NCBI RefSeq assembly: GCF_014896945.1
Contig: NZ_CP054719.1
Location: 419,153 to 483,152 of the forward strand
Length of the DNA stretch: 64,000 bases
Origin: Candidatus Bodocaedibacter vickermanii
Lineage (GTDB): Bacteria > Pseudomonadota > Alphaproteobacteria > UBA6184
Direction of reading: 5' to 3'
Part shown: positions 52,280 through 62,323 of the stretch, one piece after another
How the letters are laid out: each line of letters begins with the position of its first letter
Position numbering within the stretch: the stretch's first letter is position 1
Notes under the pieces: model-generated
The model's database searches: none
What the model saw: only the letters and a program-made list of their open reading frames with translations
Told to the model about the DNA's origin: nothing
Program-made: the position numbers and the translations under genes

Positions 52280-52790
52280 ATTGAAAGAAGAAAGCAACCT
52301 GCCGTCAGGGATGATCCCTGGACCCGTTAAGTTAGATCCAATTCGCACAGACACGGATTGTGAAACACAACGTTACGACAACTCAGGAATTTATTCGAGT
52401 ACCCCCATTGGATCCAGCATCACGCTAATGGATGCAGCGTCACGCTGTGCAACCTGAGGTTGCATCCGATCAATTAGATCCGATTCGCATAAACACGGAT
52501 TATAAGCAACAACACATTACCTCGCATATCCCCCTGCTGTATCAACTCTCTCATGTATGCCAACCGCCGCTCTGGCGCATAAAGCGCCCTTGAGCCGGCA
52601 ACGTGTCGTTGCATCCGTTAAGTTAGATCCAATTCGCACAGACACGGATTGTGAAACACAACGTTGCAACCGTTCAGGAATTCATTCGAGTACCCCCATT
52701 GAGTCCCGCATCACACTAATGAATGCAACGTCACGTTGCTTAGACCCAAAGTGGTCTGACACGGGTTATTAGAAAAAGTGCATCCGTTAA
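52280..52790. repeat. Dense palindromic repeat block (families A and C)
   Basis: Five or more family A half-elements in both orientations (for example AAGTTAGATCCAATTCGCAC with CACGGATTGTGAAACACAACG occurring twice, 310 bp apart), modules GCAACC-TGA-GGTTGC, GCAACG-TCA-CGTTGC, GCAGCG-TCA-CGCTG and an imperfect CCTGCCGTCAGG...CCAGGGATCATCCC..., plus the family C unit (TATCAACTCTCTCATGTATG; CGCTCTGGCGCATAAAGCGCC) copied from 30.2 kb. Frames here encode only repeat sequence. No gene. Confidence 0.8.
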
Positions 52791-53020
52791 CAAAGGTTAA
52801 CACTTTTTTAATTTTTCTGATTTTCGCGCACCCCCCGCCCTAGTCACCCTCAGTGACCTTCGGGTGGGGGGACAAAACCCACTCCCTAAATCGAGACTAA
52901 ATAGACGAAGCAATCCGTCTTTTCTTCACGAAACGGTGGGCAAAAATAACAATGTATGAGCGCTATAAAGTTAATATACCGCACAAAAGTTAACAAAAGA
53001 TTGACGAACTGAAAATTTTT
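52791..53020. repeat. Repeat family B, copy 4
   Basis: ACAAAGGTTAACACTTTTTTAA (two parts, with TTAA-N7-TTAA), C-rich tract, GTCACCCTCAGTGACC, GGGGGGACAAAACCCACTCC, AGACGAAGCAATCCGTCTTTT, GAAACGGTGGG, and the distal GTTAACAAAAGATTGACGA. Complete; about 230 bp. Confidence 0.9.
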
Positions 53021-53368
53021 GCCAACTACGTTCCGATTCGCATAGACACGGATTGTAAAAAACATGCTTTAAGCCGAAGTCGTCACATTGGATCCATACG
53101 ATCTTCTCACGCTGCGTGCGGCGCAGGTTTGCTCCTGGCAACATGACATTGCATCCATTAGAAGAAAGTCTGGAGCAAAGGGCGCCGCGTAATTGTTTTA
53201 TGTGAGTTTAACTATAAATACGGTTTGAAAAAAATTACAATCCGCCTCAGCACACACCCGATACACTCTATCGGATGCAACCTGCGGTTGGATCCATTAG
53301 CTTAGATCCGATTCGCACAAACACGGATTACAGAAAACACCATCATCCTTCAAAAATATATTGACAAT

Positions 53369-53396
53369 CCGAATTCCATATGTATACTAATAAGTA
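53369..53396 (+). promoter_or_regulatory. Promoter of the multi-hairpin element, copy 2
   Basis: TTGACA and TATACT 16-17 bp apart, same as copy 1, preceding a terminator hairpin (AGGCTACCC...GGGTAGCCT). Confidence 0.7.
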
Positions 53397-53506
53397 GAAT
53401 TGCGAAGAGGCTACCCAAAAACCTGGGTAGCCTTTTTTCGTTCTACGTCTTTGAAACTTTCAGAAAAAGTATCTGAACTTTTGTTGAAATACATAGACAA
53501 GCCGAA

Positions 53507-53686
53507 CCGAATCCCCAGTACAGGTGCTCAACTACCCGATCAGTAGTCACAGCCCTGTAAACAACCCCTAGAGCCGACGGGCTCGTAAAACACGACTTTG
53601 TATTATTATACTAAAGTCCGCCTTTCCCCATTCGTGTAAGAAATGGGGTTCTTTTTGCACGTGCGGGTTACTGGGGATTCTCTCGG
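53507..53686. ncRNA. Candidate structured RNA element (family S), copy 2
   Basis: Same 180-nt unit as at 32.4 kb. Its closing helix is now perfect (GAATCCCCAGTA with TACTGGGGATTC, plus the outer CCGA/TCGG), whereas copy 1 has one mismatch. Internal hairpins are kept; differences fall mostly in loops (for example GTATTATTATAC for GTATAGTATAC). Confidence 0.5.
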
Positions 53687-54024
53687 TTTTAAAACTAAAT
53701 AACGACAGCATCACGCTAATGGATGCAACGTCACGTTGCCAACCTGCGGTTGGATCCGCTAAGTTAGATCCGATGTGATTGGACACGGATTCTATATAAC
53801 TTAACTCTGAAAGCTACAAACAGAAGGAACTAAAACACTACCAAACTCAAAAACATCTCAAATTCATGTTTCACCCTTACCCCTCCTGCGCCGAAGGTGG
53901 GTTCAAATTCCCCTTCATTCTCTCACATTGTATTTTATTAAATATCTCCAACCACACTCAATCTAACTAATGGATGCAACCTCAGGTTGCCATATTTCAA
54001 AACACACCATGAACAGAATGAAAC

Positions 54025-54423
54025 TTACCTAGAATTTGGTCTGAACAAATCTTCAATTTCTTCTGCTTCTTTTTTCTGATGTTCTAACGCCAGTTTACGC
54101 TCTAGATTTTCTAATAAGATTTCATATTGCTTTCTGCGTGAAAACAATCCAAAAATTTCGTCTTTTAAGGCATCGTATTCATCATTTTTAGTTTTTAACA
54201 AATGGCTATACGCCTTTATTTTATTGCTAACACGATCAAAATACTTGGGGTTAAAAAATGATTTATGCAGCGAAACGCCGACTTGTTCGCGCTCAAAGGT
54301 TTCAAGCAAGTGCTCTATTTGCTGTTCCAAATTTAATTTATCTCGCAGTATTTGGTTCAACTCTTTTTGCTTTTGCTCTATTTCAGCTTTGGCTTGTTTG
54401 ATTAAGATACAATACGTTTTCAT
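54025..54423 (-). CDS. fliJ: FliJ-like coiled-coil protein
   Basis: 132 residues of continuous coiled coil (KAEIEQKQKELNQILRDKLN, NLERKLALEHQKKEAEEIE), the length and character of FliJ/YscO stalk proteins. The call rests mostly on its position directly after fliI (stop and start adjoin). In flagella it forms the central stalk of the export ATPase. No other flagellar gene is in the window. Confidence 0.7.
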   Translation of the reverse strand: MKTYCILIKQAKAEIEQKQKELNQILRDKLNLEQQIEHLLETFEREQVGVSLHKSFFNPKYFDRVSNKIKAYSHLLKTKNDEYDALKDEIFGLFSRRKQYEILLENLERKLALEHQKKEAEEIEDLFRPNSR

Positions 54424-55746
54424 TTATGCACCATTTAAAATGCGGGACAAATGCTGCATTCCATCTAATATGCTGGAATGTTCATCGGGTTTTTGATGTA
54501 AAAAGGCTTCAAAGTGATCATTCAGCTCAATCGCTTTATCTGTGTTGGGATCACTTCCTTTTCGATAGGCTCCAATCCGGATTAATTCTTCCATATCTTC
54601 ATACAGCGCCATATATTTTCTGGCTTTTCGGATCAGATCATTTTCAGATTCTGAATTGCAAATCATGACGGTTCGCGAAACACTTTTCAGAATATTAACG
54701 GCGGGAAATCGACCTCGTTCGGCTATTTTTCGTTCCAAGACAATGTGACCATCCAGAATTCCACGGACGGCATCTGCGATAGGTTCATCCATGTCGCTAC
54801 CTTCGACTAACACGGAAAACAACCCTGTGATATTGCCCTGTCCTTCAATCCCAGGGCCGGCGCGTTCTAATAGCTTTGGTAATTCTGCAAAAACGGAGGG
54901 GGTATATCCACGTGTTGTTGGCGGTTCACCGATGGACAAACCAATCTCACGCTGAGCCAATGCAAATCGCGTTAAACTGTCGATCAAGCACAACACATGT
55001 TTGCCTTGATCTCTGAAATACTCCGCAACTGCCATGGTTGTAAATGCTCCTTGCCGACGTACTAATGCGGGTTCGTCTGACGTTGCAACGATCACAACAC
55101 TTCGCCTAAGACCGTCTTCGCCTAAATATTCTTGCAAGAATTCCTGCACCTCTCGACCACGTTCACCGATCAATCCAATGACAATCACATCGGCAGAGGT
55201 AAACTTCGCCATCATGGATATCAGTACCGATTTACCCACACCTGATCCAGCAAAAATTCCCATGCGCTGCCCATCACAACAGGGGGTAAATGTATTTAAA
55301 GAGCGAATGCCAAGATCCAATTTCTGATGAACCCTACCCCGCTGATGCGCATTCGGGGGCATACTATTAATCTGATACGGGTCAGGACCATGTTGCAAGG
55401 TTACGCCACTGTCGACAGGTTCGCCAAACGCGTTTAAGACGCGACCCAGCCATTTATCGCATGGGTATATACTGTTATCACTGCTGAGCATTTCAATGGA
55501 TGAGCCCGCCGCAATGCCCTCCACAGACCCAAACGGAATCAGGATTGCAATATGATCTTTGATGGCAGAGACTTCTGCACGAATGAACTTACCCTGATCC
55601 TTTGCAATCTTACAAATGGTGCCAATACGTACATAGGATGACAACCCTTCGGCTTCGATTCTTAAACCCACAACAGATCGCACCCGACCATAGATCCGAA
55701 TCGGCGGAATACGTTCAACCAAACTGAGCAATGCACCATCCAGCAT
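54424..55746 (-). CDS. fliI: Flagellar export ATPase FliI
   Basis: 440 residues, F1-beta-like ATPase of type III export. Walker A IFAGSGVGKSVLIS, Walker B-like VLCLIDSLTRFA, the LGEDGLRRSVVIVATSDEP and GEPPTTRGYTPSVFAELP loops, and the C-terminal domain GAYRKGSDPNTDKAI. The GRVRSVVGLRIEAEGLSSYVRIG start is N-terminal barrel. The ATG with AAAGG upstream is preferred over an in-frame TTG. It could equally serve a non-flagellar type III system; FliI is favoured by the overall sequence, without flagellar neighbours to confirm. Confidence 0.92.
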   Translation of the reverse strand: MLDGALLSLVERIPPIRIYGRVRSVVGLRIEAEGLSSYVRIGTICKIAKDQGKFIRAEVSAIKDHIAILIPFGSVEGIAAGSSIEMLSSDNSIYPCDKWLGRVLNAFGEPVDSGVTLQHGPDPYQINSMPPNAHQRGRVHQKLDLGIRSLNTFTPCCDGQRMGIFAGSGVGKSVLISMMAKFTSADVIVIGLIGERGREVQEFLQEYLGEDGLRRSVVIVATSDEPALVRRQGAFTTMAVAEYFRDQGKHVLCLIDSLTRFALAQREIGLSIGEPPTTRGYTPSVFAELPKLLERAGPGIEGQGNITGLFSVLVEGSDMDEPIADAVRGILDGHIVLERKIAERGRFPAVNILKSVSRTVMICNSESENDLIRKARKYMALYEDMEELIRIGAYRKGSDPNTDKAIELNDHFEAFLHQKPDEHSSILDGMQHLSRILNGA

Positions 55747-55830
55747 CCAACACCTTTCAAACAACAAAGGAATATTATGATGCCTGAACGTTTACAAATG
55801 TTTAACAGGATTATAAAAACGAAACGTCAT

Positions 55831-55857
55831 AAAAAAAAGCCCCCATAAAGGGGGCAC
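55831..55857 (-). terminator. Terminator of giant secreted protein 1
   Basis: Minus-strand hairpin GCCCCC-TTTAT-GGGGGC followed by eight T residues, just after the 1,052-residue gene's stop. Confidence 0.9.
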
Positions 55858-55862
55858 TGATG

Positions 55863-58800
55863 TTAGTCATTCACAACGGAGATAACTCCTTGGAAGTTTT
55901 GAATTTCTGTTATATTGATAAGCGGCATTGGATTTTCAAAGCTAAACGGTGCTATACCTAATATTGCTTCATTTGGATAATTGAAAAGGATCCTACTATT
56001 CTTTACATCATATGATACACTACCAATTGGCAAAGATTGGTTCAAAAGTACAGTTGTATTCATCAGAATGTTTGTTTGTAAATTTAACGTACTTATATAT
56101 ATATAATACCTACGAGGGGAACCCTCTGCTCTACTCCAAAGAAGAGCTTGTGTGAGTGAATCATAATACAAACCATAGGGTAAATTACTATTGGAGATAA
56201 TCATAGATTGAGCTGTAACATTAGTTATATTGATGGGGTTTATAATACTAAAATCTCCCATATATATCCCTTTATCTTGCGTTGCCCAAAACATACGATT
56301 GGCTCTCTTCGCAAGATATATACTAAAAATTTCCGTGGAGCCTGTGTATATAGTGCGCGTATTATTCAGACGTGTTGGATTTGATAGAATATCGGCCACA
56401 TATATATTCTTATTTTTGTTATTTGCTACTGCGGTACCAGACCAATAAATTTCTTGAAACTCAGTATCCACATATAAGTTCCCAGGATTGGTAGTACTGA
56501 AATTGGCGCTGGATAAAAACAGCGTATCATTTAGACTATGTGTAGCATTTAAAAAAGCTTTTCGCACATCATAATATACTGTTACATAATACAATTCTGT
56601 AATGCCATTGCCGGTTGTATTGGCGTTGGGAAATGTTGGAGAATACGGCATTGTTGCGTTTGATGGGCTCTTTGATCCTGAAAACGTTAACTCATCACTC
56701 ATCTCTCGAGATGTTGTTCCTGATCCTGATGACGTTACATCATTAGTAATTTCATTAGACAACCTAACTGTATTTGAGTCTGTATCTGTTCCAGAGTCTG
56801 TCCCTGTCACCCACTGACTCATCTCTCGAGATGCGGTTCCTGATCCTGATGACGTTAACTCATCACTCATTTCATTAGACAACCTACCTGTATTTGAGTC
56901 TGTATCTGTTCCAGAGCCTGTCCCTGTCACCCGCTGACTCATCTCTCGAGATGCGGTTCCTGATCCTGATGACGTTAACTCATCACTCATTTCATTAGAC
57001 AACCTACCTGTATTTGAGTCTGTATCTGTTCCAGAGCCTGTCCCTGTCACCCGCTGGCTCATCTCTCTAGATGGGCTTCTTGATCCTGTGCTTGTATCTG
57101 AATCTGTACCCATATTTGTACCTGATGGCGTTACCTTTAGACTCTCTTCATTAGACGTACTGTCTGAATCAATGGGTAATACCGAATCGGTGATTTTCAA
57201 GGATGGTGAATATGGGCGCATTTGAGTGCGTGACTCTTGCCACACAGGGCTTGCTGCTACAATCACTTTGTCAAGCCATTCTGTGTTTAACGCATGGGGC
57301 TGTAACCACAACTTCCCTTCCCAACGAACGGGTACGTTAGATTCTAAATCACATCCAGCCACTTTGAGTTGAGGGGCTGTTCCTGCATGACATAAGATCT
57401 CTTCAATCCCGGCATCATTAAATCGAAGGTCACATCCAACATCACTCGATAAATCAGCACCGTGATCTATCAGTTCTCTTTGGGCTGCTTTACGCAATAA
57501 TTCAATTTGATCATCAGATGTTCCATTACACACACGATGATGCAATGTGTCGGCAACACCCCATAGGTTTTCCATTGCGGCCGTCGATTGCTTTAACCAC
57601 GTCGCCATTGCTTCTGCCACTGGGACTTTATTCGCAAAGGCTTGAATGTAATTCACTCCATTTCCAGTAGTACGCGCAAACCATACTTGAGCGTCCTCAG
57701 GAATGGGCGCTCCATTTGGAATGTCCCGTGCACTGCCCTGGAAACACGACAGCATCTTAAATATTCCACTTTCAAGATCAAAATCACACCCCACATCTGA
57801 CGTTAATGCAATCTGATTCGCGTCAAATATTGATCGGACTAGCGTTGTAAGTGCAAAGTTATCCGCGTGGCTTACACTCTCCCATAGTCTTAATTTGCTT
57901 AACATGTCGTTTAATTGAGTCATCGCCTGTAAATTATTGCTGATGCGGTCGGCAACTGCTTCTGGAAGCGTTAGCTGATTGCCTAACTGCATTAAATGGC
58001 GCTGCGTGGACACGCGCAAAACATCATCGATAGCGGCAGGGTTTGGAGAATAATCTACCTGAGGATATCGCTGTGTATTAAGATGATTGCGATTAATGCT
58101 AAGTCGAACTAATAGATTCGAGGGGGCCTTAAAACCGTACTTATAATGGAATCGTCTGAATTGAATCATCGCATCAGAGGTCTCTGGATTTTGCTCTACA
58201 GAATTATAAATTTCTTTTTGATAATCTTCCTGACACCCAGTAATTTCACCCAGGTGATCACTTTCGCCCAGCTTAAATGCACAGCTATAATTCCTGCGCA
58301 TTTGGGCAGAGTTCACAAATAGAAATTTTTTGAACTGAGTCGCAAATTCGTTAGAGTTCTGATTGTAACTGGATCCCACTGCCCTTTCTGCTAAAACAGC
58401 ACTGCTAAGCAGTGTAATAAGATTAGTGGCATTGTTAACCCACTGCGGCAATGCATCTGCGAAAGGTACTCCGTTATATCCAGAGGCATGCTCATAATGA
58501 GAATACCATCGTGTGCGTTCAAGCTCTTTTCCGTTACCCAAGAAATTCTGACAAACGTCTAAAAGTTGATATGTGCGTAAAGACGAATGAGTCACCAGCT
58601 TAGATGCAACATCGAAAGGTATGCCCTCAAGCCAGGCAGAAAAACCAGCAATATACAGATAGATAGAATAAAATAAAAGTACTGTTCCTGCAAGAAATAC
58701 GGCTGTGAACCCCATAGGTGTGTTAGTAAAGGCAGTTATGCGTTCTTTTAATCCAGACACCTGTTCCTTTAGTGCGGTCGCTAAGTCAGAAAACGCCCTC

Positions 58801-59012
58801 GTAGCTTTGACATCTGATGCCACTTCTCCAGATTCTAGCTGAGTCAAATCCATTGTTTTCTTTGAGTCTGACGTTCGCCAGAATGCAACCTTGGAGACTC
58901 CTTTTTCCCATACAGAGGGTCCTGTTTGTTCCTCTATAATACCAGCTGTCGCATGATAACTCTGCGTCTGTAATAAACATACTATTAATATAAATGATAT
59001 AATACGTCTCAT
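55863..59012 (-). CDS. Giant secreted protein 1, variable C-terminus (tandem copy)
   Basis: 1,049 residues from the ATG 9 nt after AGGAG (a second ATG directly touching the ribosome site is unlikely). Signal peptide MRRIISFILIVCLLQTQSYH, membrane helix about 108-130 (FLAGTVLLFYSIYLYIAG), a 500-residue folded part with repeated CDFD/CDLR Cys motifs (DVGCDFDLESG, DVGCDLRFND), a Ser/Thr/Gly/Asp linker with about three tandem 120-bp repeats, and a C-terminal propeller-like domain with repeated IYWSG, MFWAT, YGLYYD and NLQTN segments like YWTD/NHL-type blades. Residues 1 to about 650 are identical to copy 2. Likely surface-exposed. Confidence 0.75.
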   Translation of the reverse strand: MRRIISFILIVCLLQTQSYHATAGIIEEQTGPSVWEKGVSKVAFWRTSDSKKTMDLTQLESGEVASDVKATRAFSDLATALKEQVSGLKERITAFTNTPMGFTAVFLAGTVLLFYSIYLYIAGFSAWLEGIPFDVASKLVTHSSLRTYQLLDVCQNFLGNGKELERTRWYSHYEHASGYNGVPFADALPQWVNNATNLITLLSSAVLAERAVGSSYNQNSNEFATQFKKFLFVNSAQMRRNYSCAFKLGESDHLGEITGCQEDYQKEIYNSVEQNPETSDAMIQFRRFHYKYGFKAPSNLLVRLSINRNHLNTQRYPQVDYSPNPAAIDDVLRVSTQRHLMQLGNQLTLPEAVADRISNNLQAMTQLNDMLSKLRLWESVSHADNFALTTLVRSIFDANQIALTSDVGCDFDLESGIFKMLSCFQGSARDIPNGAPIPEDAQVWFARTTGNGVNYIQAFANKVPVAEAMATWLKQSTAAMENLWGVADTLHHRVCNGTSDDQIELLRKAAQRELIDHGADLSSDVGCDLRFNDAGIEEILCHAGTAPQLKVAGCDLESNVPVRWEGKLWLQPHALNTEWLDKVIVAASPVWQESRTQMRPYSPSLKITDSVLPIDSDSTSNEESLKVTPSGTNMGTDSDTSTGSRSPSREMSQRVTGTGSGTDTDSNTGRLSNEMSDELTSSGSGTASREMSQRVTGTGSGTDTDSNTGRLSNEMSDELTSSGSGTASREMSQWVTGTDSGTDTDSNTVRLSNEITNDVTSSGSGTTSREMSDELTFSGSKSPSNATMPYSPTFPNANTTGNGITELYYVTVYYDVRKAFLNATHSLNDTLFLSSANFSTTNPGNLYVDTEFQEIYWSGTAVANNKNKNIYVADILSNPTRLNNTRTIYTGSTEIFSIYLAKRANRMFWATQDKGIYMGDFSIINPINITNVTAQSMIISNSNLPYGLYYDSLTQALLWSRAEGSPRRYYIYISTLNLQTNILMNTTVLLNQSLPIGSVSYDVKNSRILFNYPNEAILGIAPFSFENPMPLINITEIQNFQGVISVVND
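56690..57065 (-). repeat. Tandem coding repeats in giant protein 1
   Basis: Three near-identical 120-bp units encode SREMSQRVTGTGSGTDTDSN and TGRLSNEMSDELTSSGSGTA (in sequence). Copy 2 has fewer of them, which accounts for most of the 55-residue length difference. Units of 40 residues. Confidence 0.9.
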
Positions 59013-59039
59013 CTTAAACATCTCCTAATTCGCTATGCA

Positions 59040-62024
59040 TCAGTCATTCACAACGGATATAGCATAAGGAGTAATATTTGAAATTTCTGTTATATTTGTA
59101 AGTGGCAGTGGGTTCGCAAAGTTAAACGGTGCAACACACAATACATAAGCACTAATGTTTGAATTATAACGATTATAAAAAACCATGCCATTCTTTGCAT
59201 CATATGACAGAGAGTCTATCGGGTTAGATTCGTTCAAGAGTATAGTCGTATTCACCAACATGTTTGTTTGTAAGTTTACCGTACTTATATATATATAACC
59301 ATTGGCGGTAGCATCACTTCTACCCCAAAGAAGAGCTTGTGTTTGTGGTTCATAATAGGCTACTCTTGGAGATGATGATGCAATAGGTGTAACCATGGAT
59401 TGAGCCGTTACATTGGTTATTGTTGTTGGATTAGTAATATTAACGTACCCCATATAGATGCCAGTTCCTATTGGCAAAAATATATGACCCGTAGTCTTCG
59501 AAATATATATGCTATAAGTAAACGAAGCGGCTGCTGAGTATATACTGCGCGTATTATTCAGGCGCGTTGGGTTTGATAAAATATCCGCAACATATATGTT
59601 TTTGTATTGATTGTTTGTAATGTTACTTGTTGCCCAATACATTTTCTGCCGTTGTGTATCCACACTTAGCCCAAGAAAACCAGGCCACGCTCCCCCAAAT
59701 GTTGTGTTTGCAAGAAATAACGTGTCATTCAAGATATGGGTAGCATTTAAAAAGGCTCTTCGCACATCATGAGATACTGTTACATAATACAATTCTATAA
59801 TACCATTGCCGGTTGTATTGGCGTTGGGAAATGTTGGAGAATACGGCATTGTTGCGTTTGATGGGCTTCCTGATCCTGAAAACGTTAACTCATCACTCAT
59901 CTCTCGAGATGTTGTTCCTGACCCTGAAGATGTCATATCACCACTCATTTCATTAGACAATTTACCTGTATTTGAGTCTGTATCTGTTCCAGAGTCTGTC
60001 CCTGTCACCTGCTGACTCATCTCATTAGATGGGCTTCCTGATCCTGAAGATGTTAATTCACCACTCATTTCAGCAGATATACTATCTGTGTCTGATCCTG
60101 TGCTTGTATCTGAATCTGTACCCATATTTGTACCTGATGGCGTTACCTTTAGACTCTCTTCATTAGACGTACTGTCTGAATCAATGGGTAATACCGAATC
60201 GGTGATTTTCAAGGATGGTGAATATGGGCGCATTTGAGTGCGTGACTCTTGCCACACAGGGCTTGCTGCTACAATCACTTTGTCAAGCCATTCTGTGTTT
60301 AACGCATGGGGCTGTAACCACAACTTCCCTTCCCAACGAACGGGTACGTTAGATTCTAAATCACATCCAGCCACTTTGAGTTGAGGGGCTGTTCCTGCAT
60401 GACATAAGATCTCTTCAATCCCGGCATCATTAAATCGAAGGTCACATCCAACATCACTCGATAAATCAGCACCGTGATCTATCAGTTCTCTTTGGGCTGC
60501 TTTACGCAATAATTCAATTTGATCATCAGATGTTCCATTACACACACGATGATGCAATGTGTCGGCAACACCCCATAGGTTTTCCATTGCGGCCGTCGAT
60601 TGCTTTAACCACGTCGCCATTGCTTCTGCCACTGGGACTTTATTCGCAAAGGCTTGAATGTAATTCACTCCATTTCCAGTAGTACGCGCAAACCATACTT
60701 GAGCGTCCTCAGGAATGGGCGCTCCATTTGGAATGTCCCGTGCACTGCCCTGGAAACACGACAGCATCTTAAATATTCCACTTTCAAGATCAAAATCACA
60801 CCCCACATCTGACGTTAATGCAATCTGATTCGCGTCAAATATTGATCGGACTAGCGTTGTAAGTGCAAAGTTATCCGCGTGGCTTACACTCTCCCATAGT
60901 CTTAATTTGCTTAACATGTCGTTTAATTGAGTCATCGCCTGTAAATTATTGCTGATGCGGTCGGCAACTGCTTCTGGAAGCGTTAGCTGATTGCCTAACT
61001 GCATTAAATGGCGCTGCGTGGACACGCGCAAAACATCATCGATAGCGGCAGGGTTTGGAGAATAATCTACCTGAGGATATCGCTGTGTATTAAGATGATT
61101 GCGATTAATGCTAAGTCGAACTAATAGATTCGAGGGGGCCTTAAAACCGTACTTATAATGGAATCGTCTGAATTGAATCATCGCATCAGAGGTCTCTGGA
61201 TTTTGCTCTACAGAATTATAAATTTCTTTTTGATAATCTTCCTGACACCCAGTAATTTCACCCAGGTGATCACTTTCGCCCAGCTTAAATGCACAGCTAT
61301 AATTCCTGCGCATTTGGGCAGAGTTCACAAATAGAAATTTTTTGAACTGAGTCGCAAATTCGTTAGAGTTCTGATTGTAACTGGATCCCACTGCCCTTTC
61401 TGCTAAAACAGCACTGCTAAGCAGTGTAATAAGATTAGTGGCATTGTTAACCCACTGCGGCAATGCATCTGCGAAAGGTACTCCGTTATATCCAGAGGCA
61501 TGCTCATAATGAGAATACCATCGTGTGCGTTCAAGCTCTTTTCCGTTACCCAAGAAATTCTGACAAACGTCTAAAAGTTGATATGTGCGTAAAGACGAAT
61601 GAGTCACCAGCTTAGATGCAACATCGAAAGGTATGCCCTCAAGCCAGGCAGAAAAACCAGCAATATACAGATAGATAGAATAAAATAAAAGTACTGTTCC
61701 TGCAAGAAATACGGCTGTGAACCCCATAGGTGTGTTAGTAAAGGCAGTTATGCGTTCTTTTAATCCAGACACCTGTTCCTTTAGTGCGGTCGCTAAGTCA
61801 GAAAACGCCCTCGTAGCTTTGACATCTGATGCCACTTCTCCAGATTCTAGCTGAGTCAAATCCATTGTTTTCTTTGAGTCTGACGTTCGCCAGAATGCAA
61901 CCTTGGAGACTCCTTTTTCCCATACAGAGGGTCCTGTTTGTTCCTCTATAATACCAGCTGTCGCATGATAACTCTGCGTCTGTAATAAACATACTATTAA
62001 TATAAATGATATAATACGTCTCAT
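59040..62024 (-). CDS. Giant secreted protein 2, tandem copy
   Basis: 994 residues, with the same signal peptide, membrane helix, two Cys-rich modules and Ser/Thr linker. As far as I can see, the DNA is identical to copy 1 from the start codon down to about position 60.1 kb. The linker is shorter and the C-terminal 230 residues are diverged by substitution (LSVDTQRQKMYWATSNIT for VDTEFQEIYWSG; GHIFLPIGTGIYMG for NRMFWATQDKGIYMG) but keep the propeller-like pattern. Same AGGAG-based start. The 27 bp between the copies leave no separate promoter, so the two may be co-transcribed. Confidence 0.75.
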   Translation of the reverse strand: MRRIISFILIVCLLQTQSYHATAGIIEEQTGPSVWEKGVSKVAFWRTSDSKKTMDLTQLESGEVASDVKATRAFSDLATALKEQVSGLKERITAFTNTPMGFTAVFLAGTVLLFYSIYLYIAGFSAWLEGIPFDVASKLVTHSSLRTYQLLDVCQNFLGNGKELERTRWYSHYEHASGYNGVPFADALPQWVNNATNLITLLSSAVLAERAVGSSYNQNSNEFATQFKKFLFVNSAQMRRNYSCAFKLGESDHLGEITGCQEDYQKEIYNSVEQNPETSDAMIQFRRFHYKYGFKAPSNLLVRLSINRNHLNTQRYPQVDYSPNPAAIDDVLRVSTQRHLMQLGNQLTLPEAVADRISNNLQAMTQLNDMLSKLRLWESVSHADNFALTTLVRSIFDANQIALTSDVGCDFDLESGIFKMLSCFQGSARDIPNGAPIPEDAQVWFARTTGNGVNYIQAFANKVPVAEAMATWLKQSTAAMENLWGVADTLHHRVCNGTSDDQIELLRKAAQRELIDHGADLSSDVGCDLRFNDAGIEEILCHAGTAPQLKVAGCDLESNVPVRWEGKLWLQPHALNTEWLDKVIVAASPVWQESRTQMRPYSPSLKITDSVLPIDSDSTSNEESLKVTPSGTNMGTDSDTSTGSDTDSISAEMSGELTSSGSGSPSNEMSQQVTGTDSGTDTDSNTGKLSNEMSGDMTSSGSGTTSREMSDELTFSGSGSPSNATMPYSPTFPNANTTGNGIIELYYVTVSHDVRRAFLNATHILNDTLFLANTTFGGAWPGFLGLSVDTQRQKMYWATSNITNNQYKNIYVADILSNPTRLNNTRSIYSAAASFTYSIYISKTTGHIFLPIGTGIYMGYVNITNPTTITNVTAQSMVTPIASSSPRVAYYEPQTQALLWGRSDATANGYIYISTVNLQTNMLVNTTILLNESNPIDSLSYDAKNGMVFYNRYNSNISAYVLCVAPFNFANPLPLTNITEISNITPYAISVVND

Positions 62025-62323
62025 CTTAAACATCTCCTAATTCCATATGCTTAATGGGGCGTTTTTTGTAATTGTCAATAGCAAGCAGACAAAAACTATT
62101 TAACTAAGAGCTCAAAGGTGACTTATTATTGTTAAGAGATTATTATTATGAATTATAAAATTTATTTTTGCGCAATCGTCATAATTATTAACTAACACTT
62201 TTTTGCCACACAGGAAAGTAAAGAATGTCAACTTTTCTATTAATTTGAAATAAAACTTTTCTGTGGATTTTTGTTGGCTCTCGTTGTAATCTCTTGCTCA
62301 TGATTATGAATATATTAAGATCT

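Larger units (their letters stand above)
53030..53990 (+). repeat. Left arm of a long inverted repeat (composite family S, copy 2)
   Basis: About 960 bp matching, in reverse orientation, the region 62.99-63.96 kb. Landmarks in order: AAGCCGAAGTCGTCA, CAGGTTTGCTCCTG, TTGAAAAAAATTACAATC, GCCTCAGCACACA, a family A part, promoter TTGACA/TATACT, terminator, the 180-nt multi-hairpin element, GCACGTGCGGGTTACTGGGG, GGAACTAAAACACTAC, CACCCTTACCCCTCCTGCGC, and CACATTGTATTTTATTA. Single-base differences are frequent but the order is unchanged. Confidence 0.85.

Noticed and set aside
55034..55327. 97-codon plus-strand frame
   Set aside because: Antisense of the fliI nucleotide-binding region.
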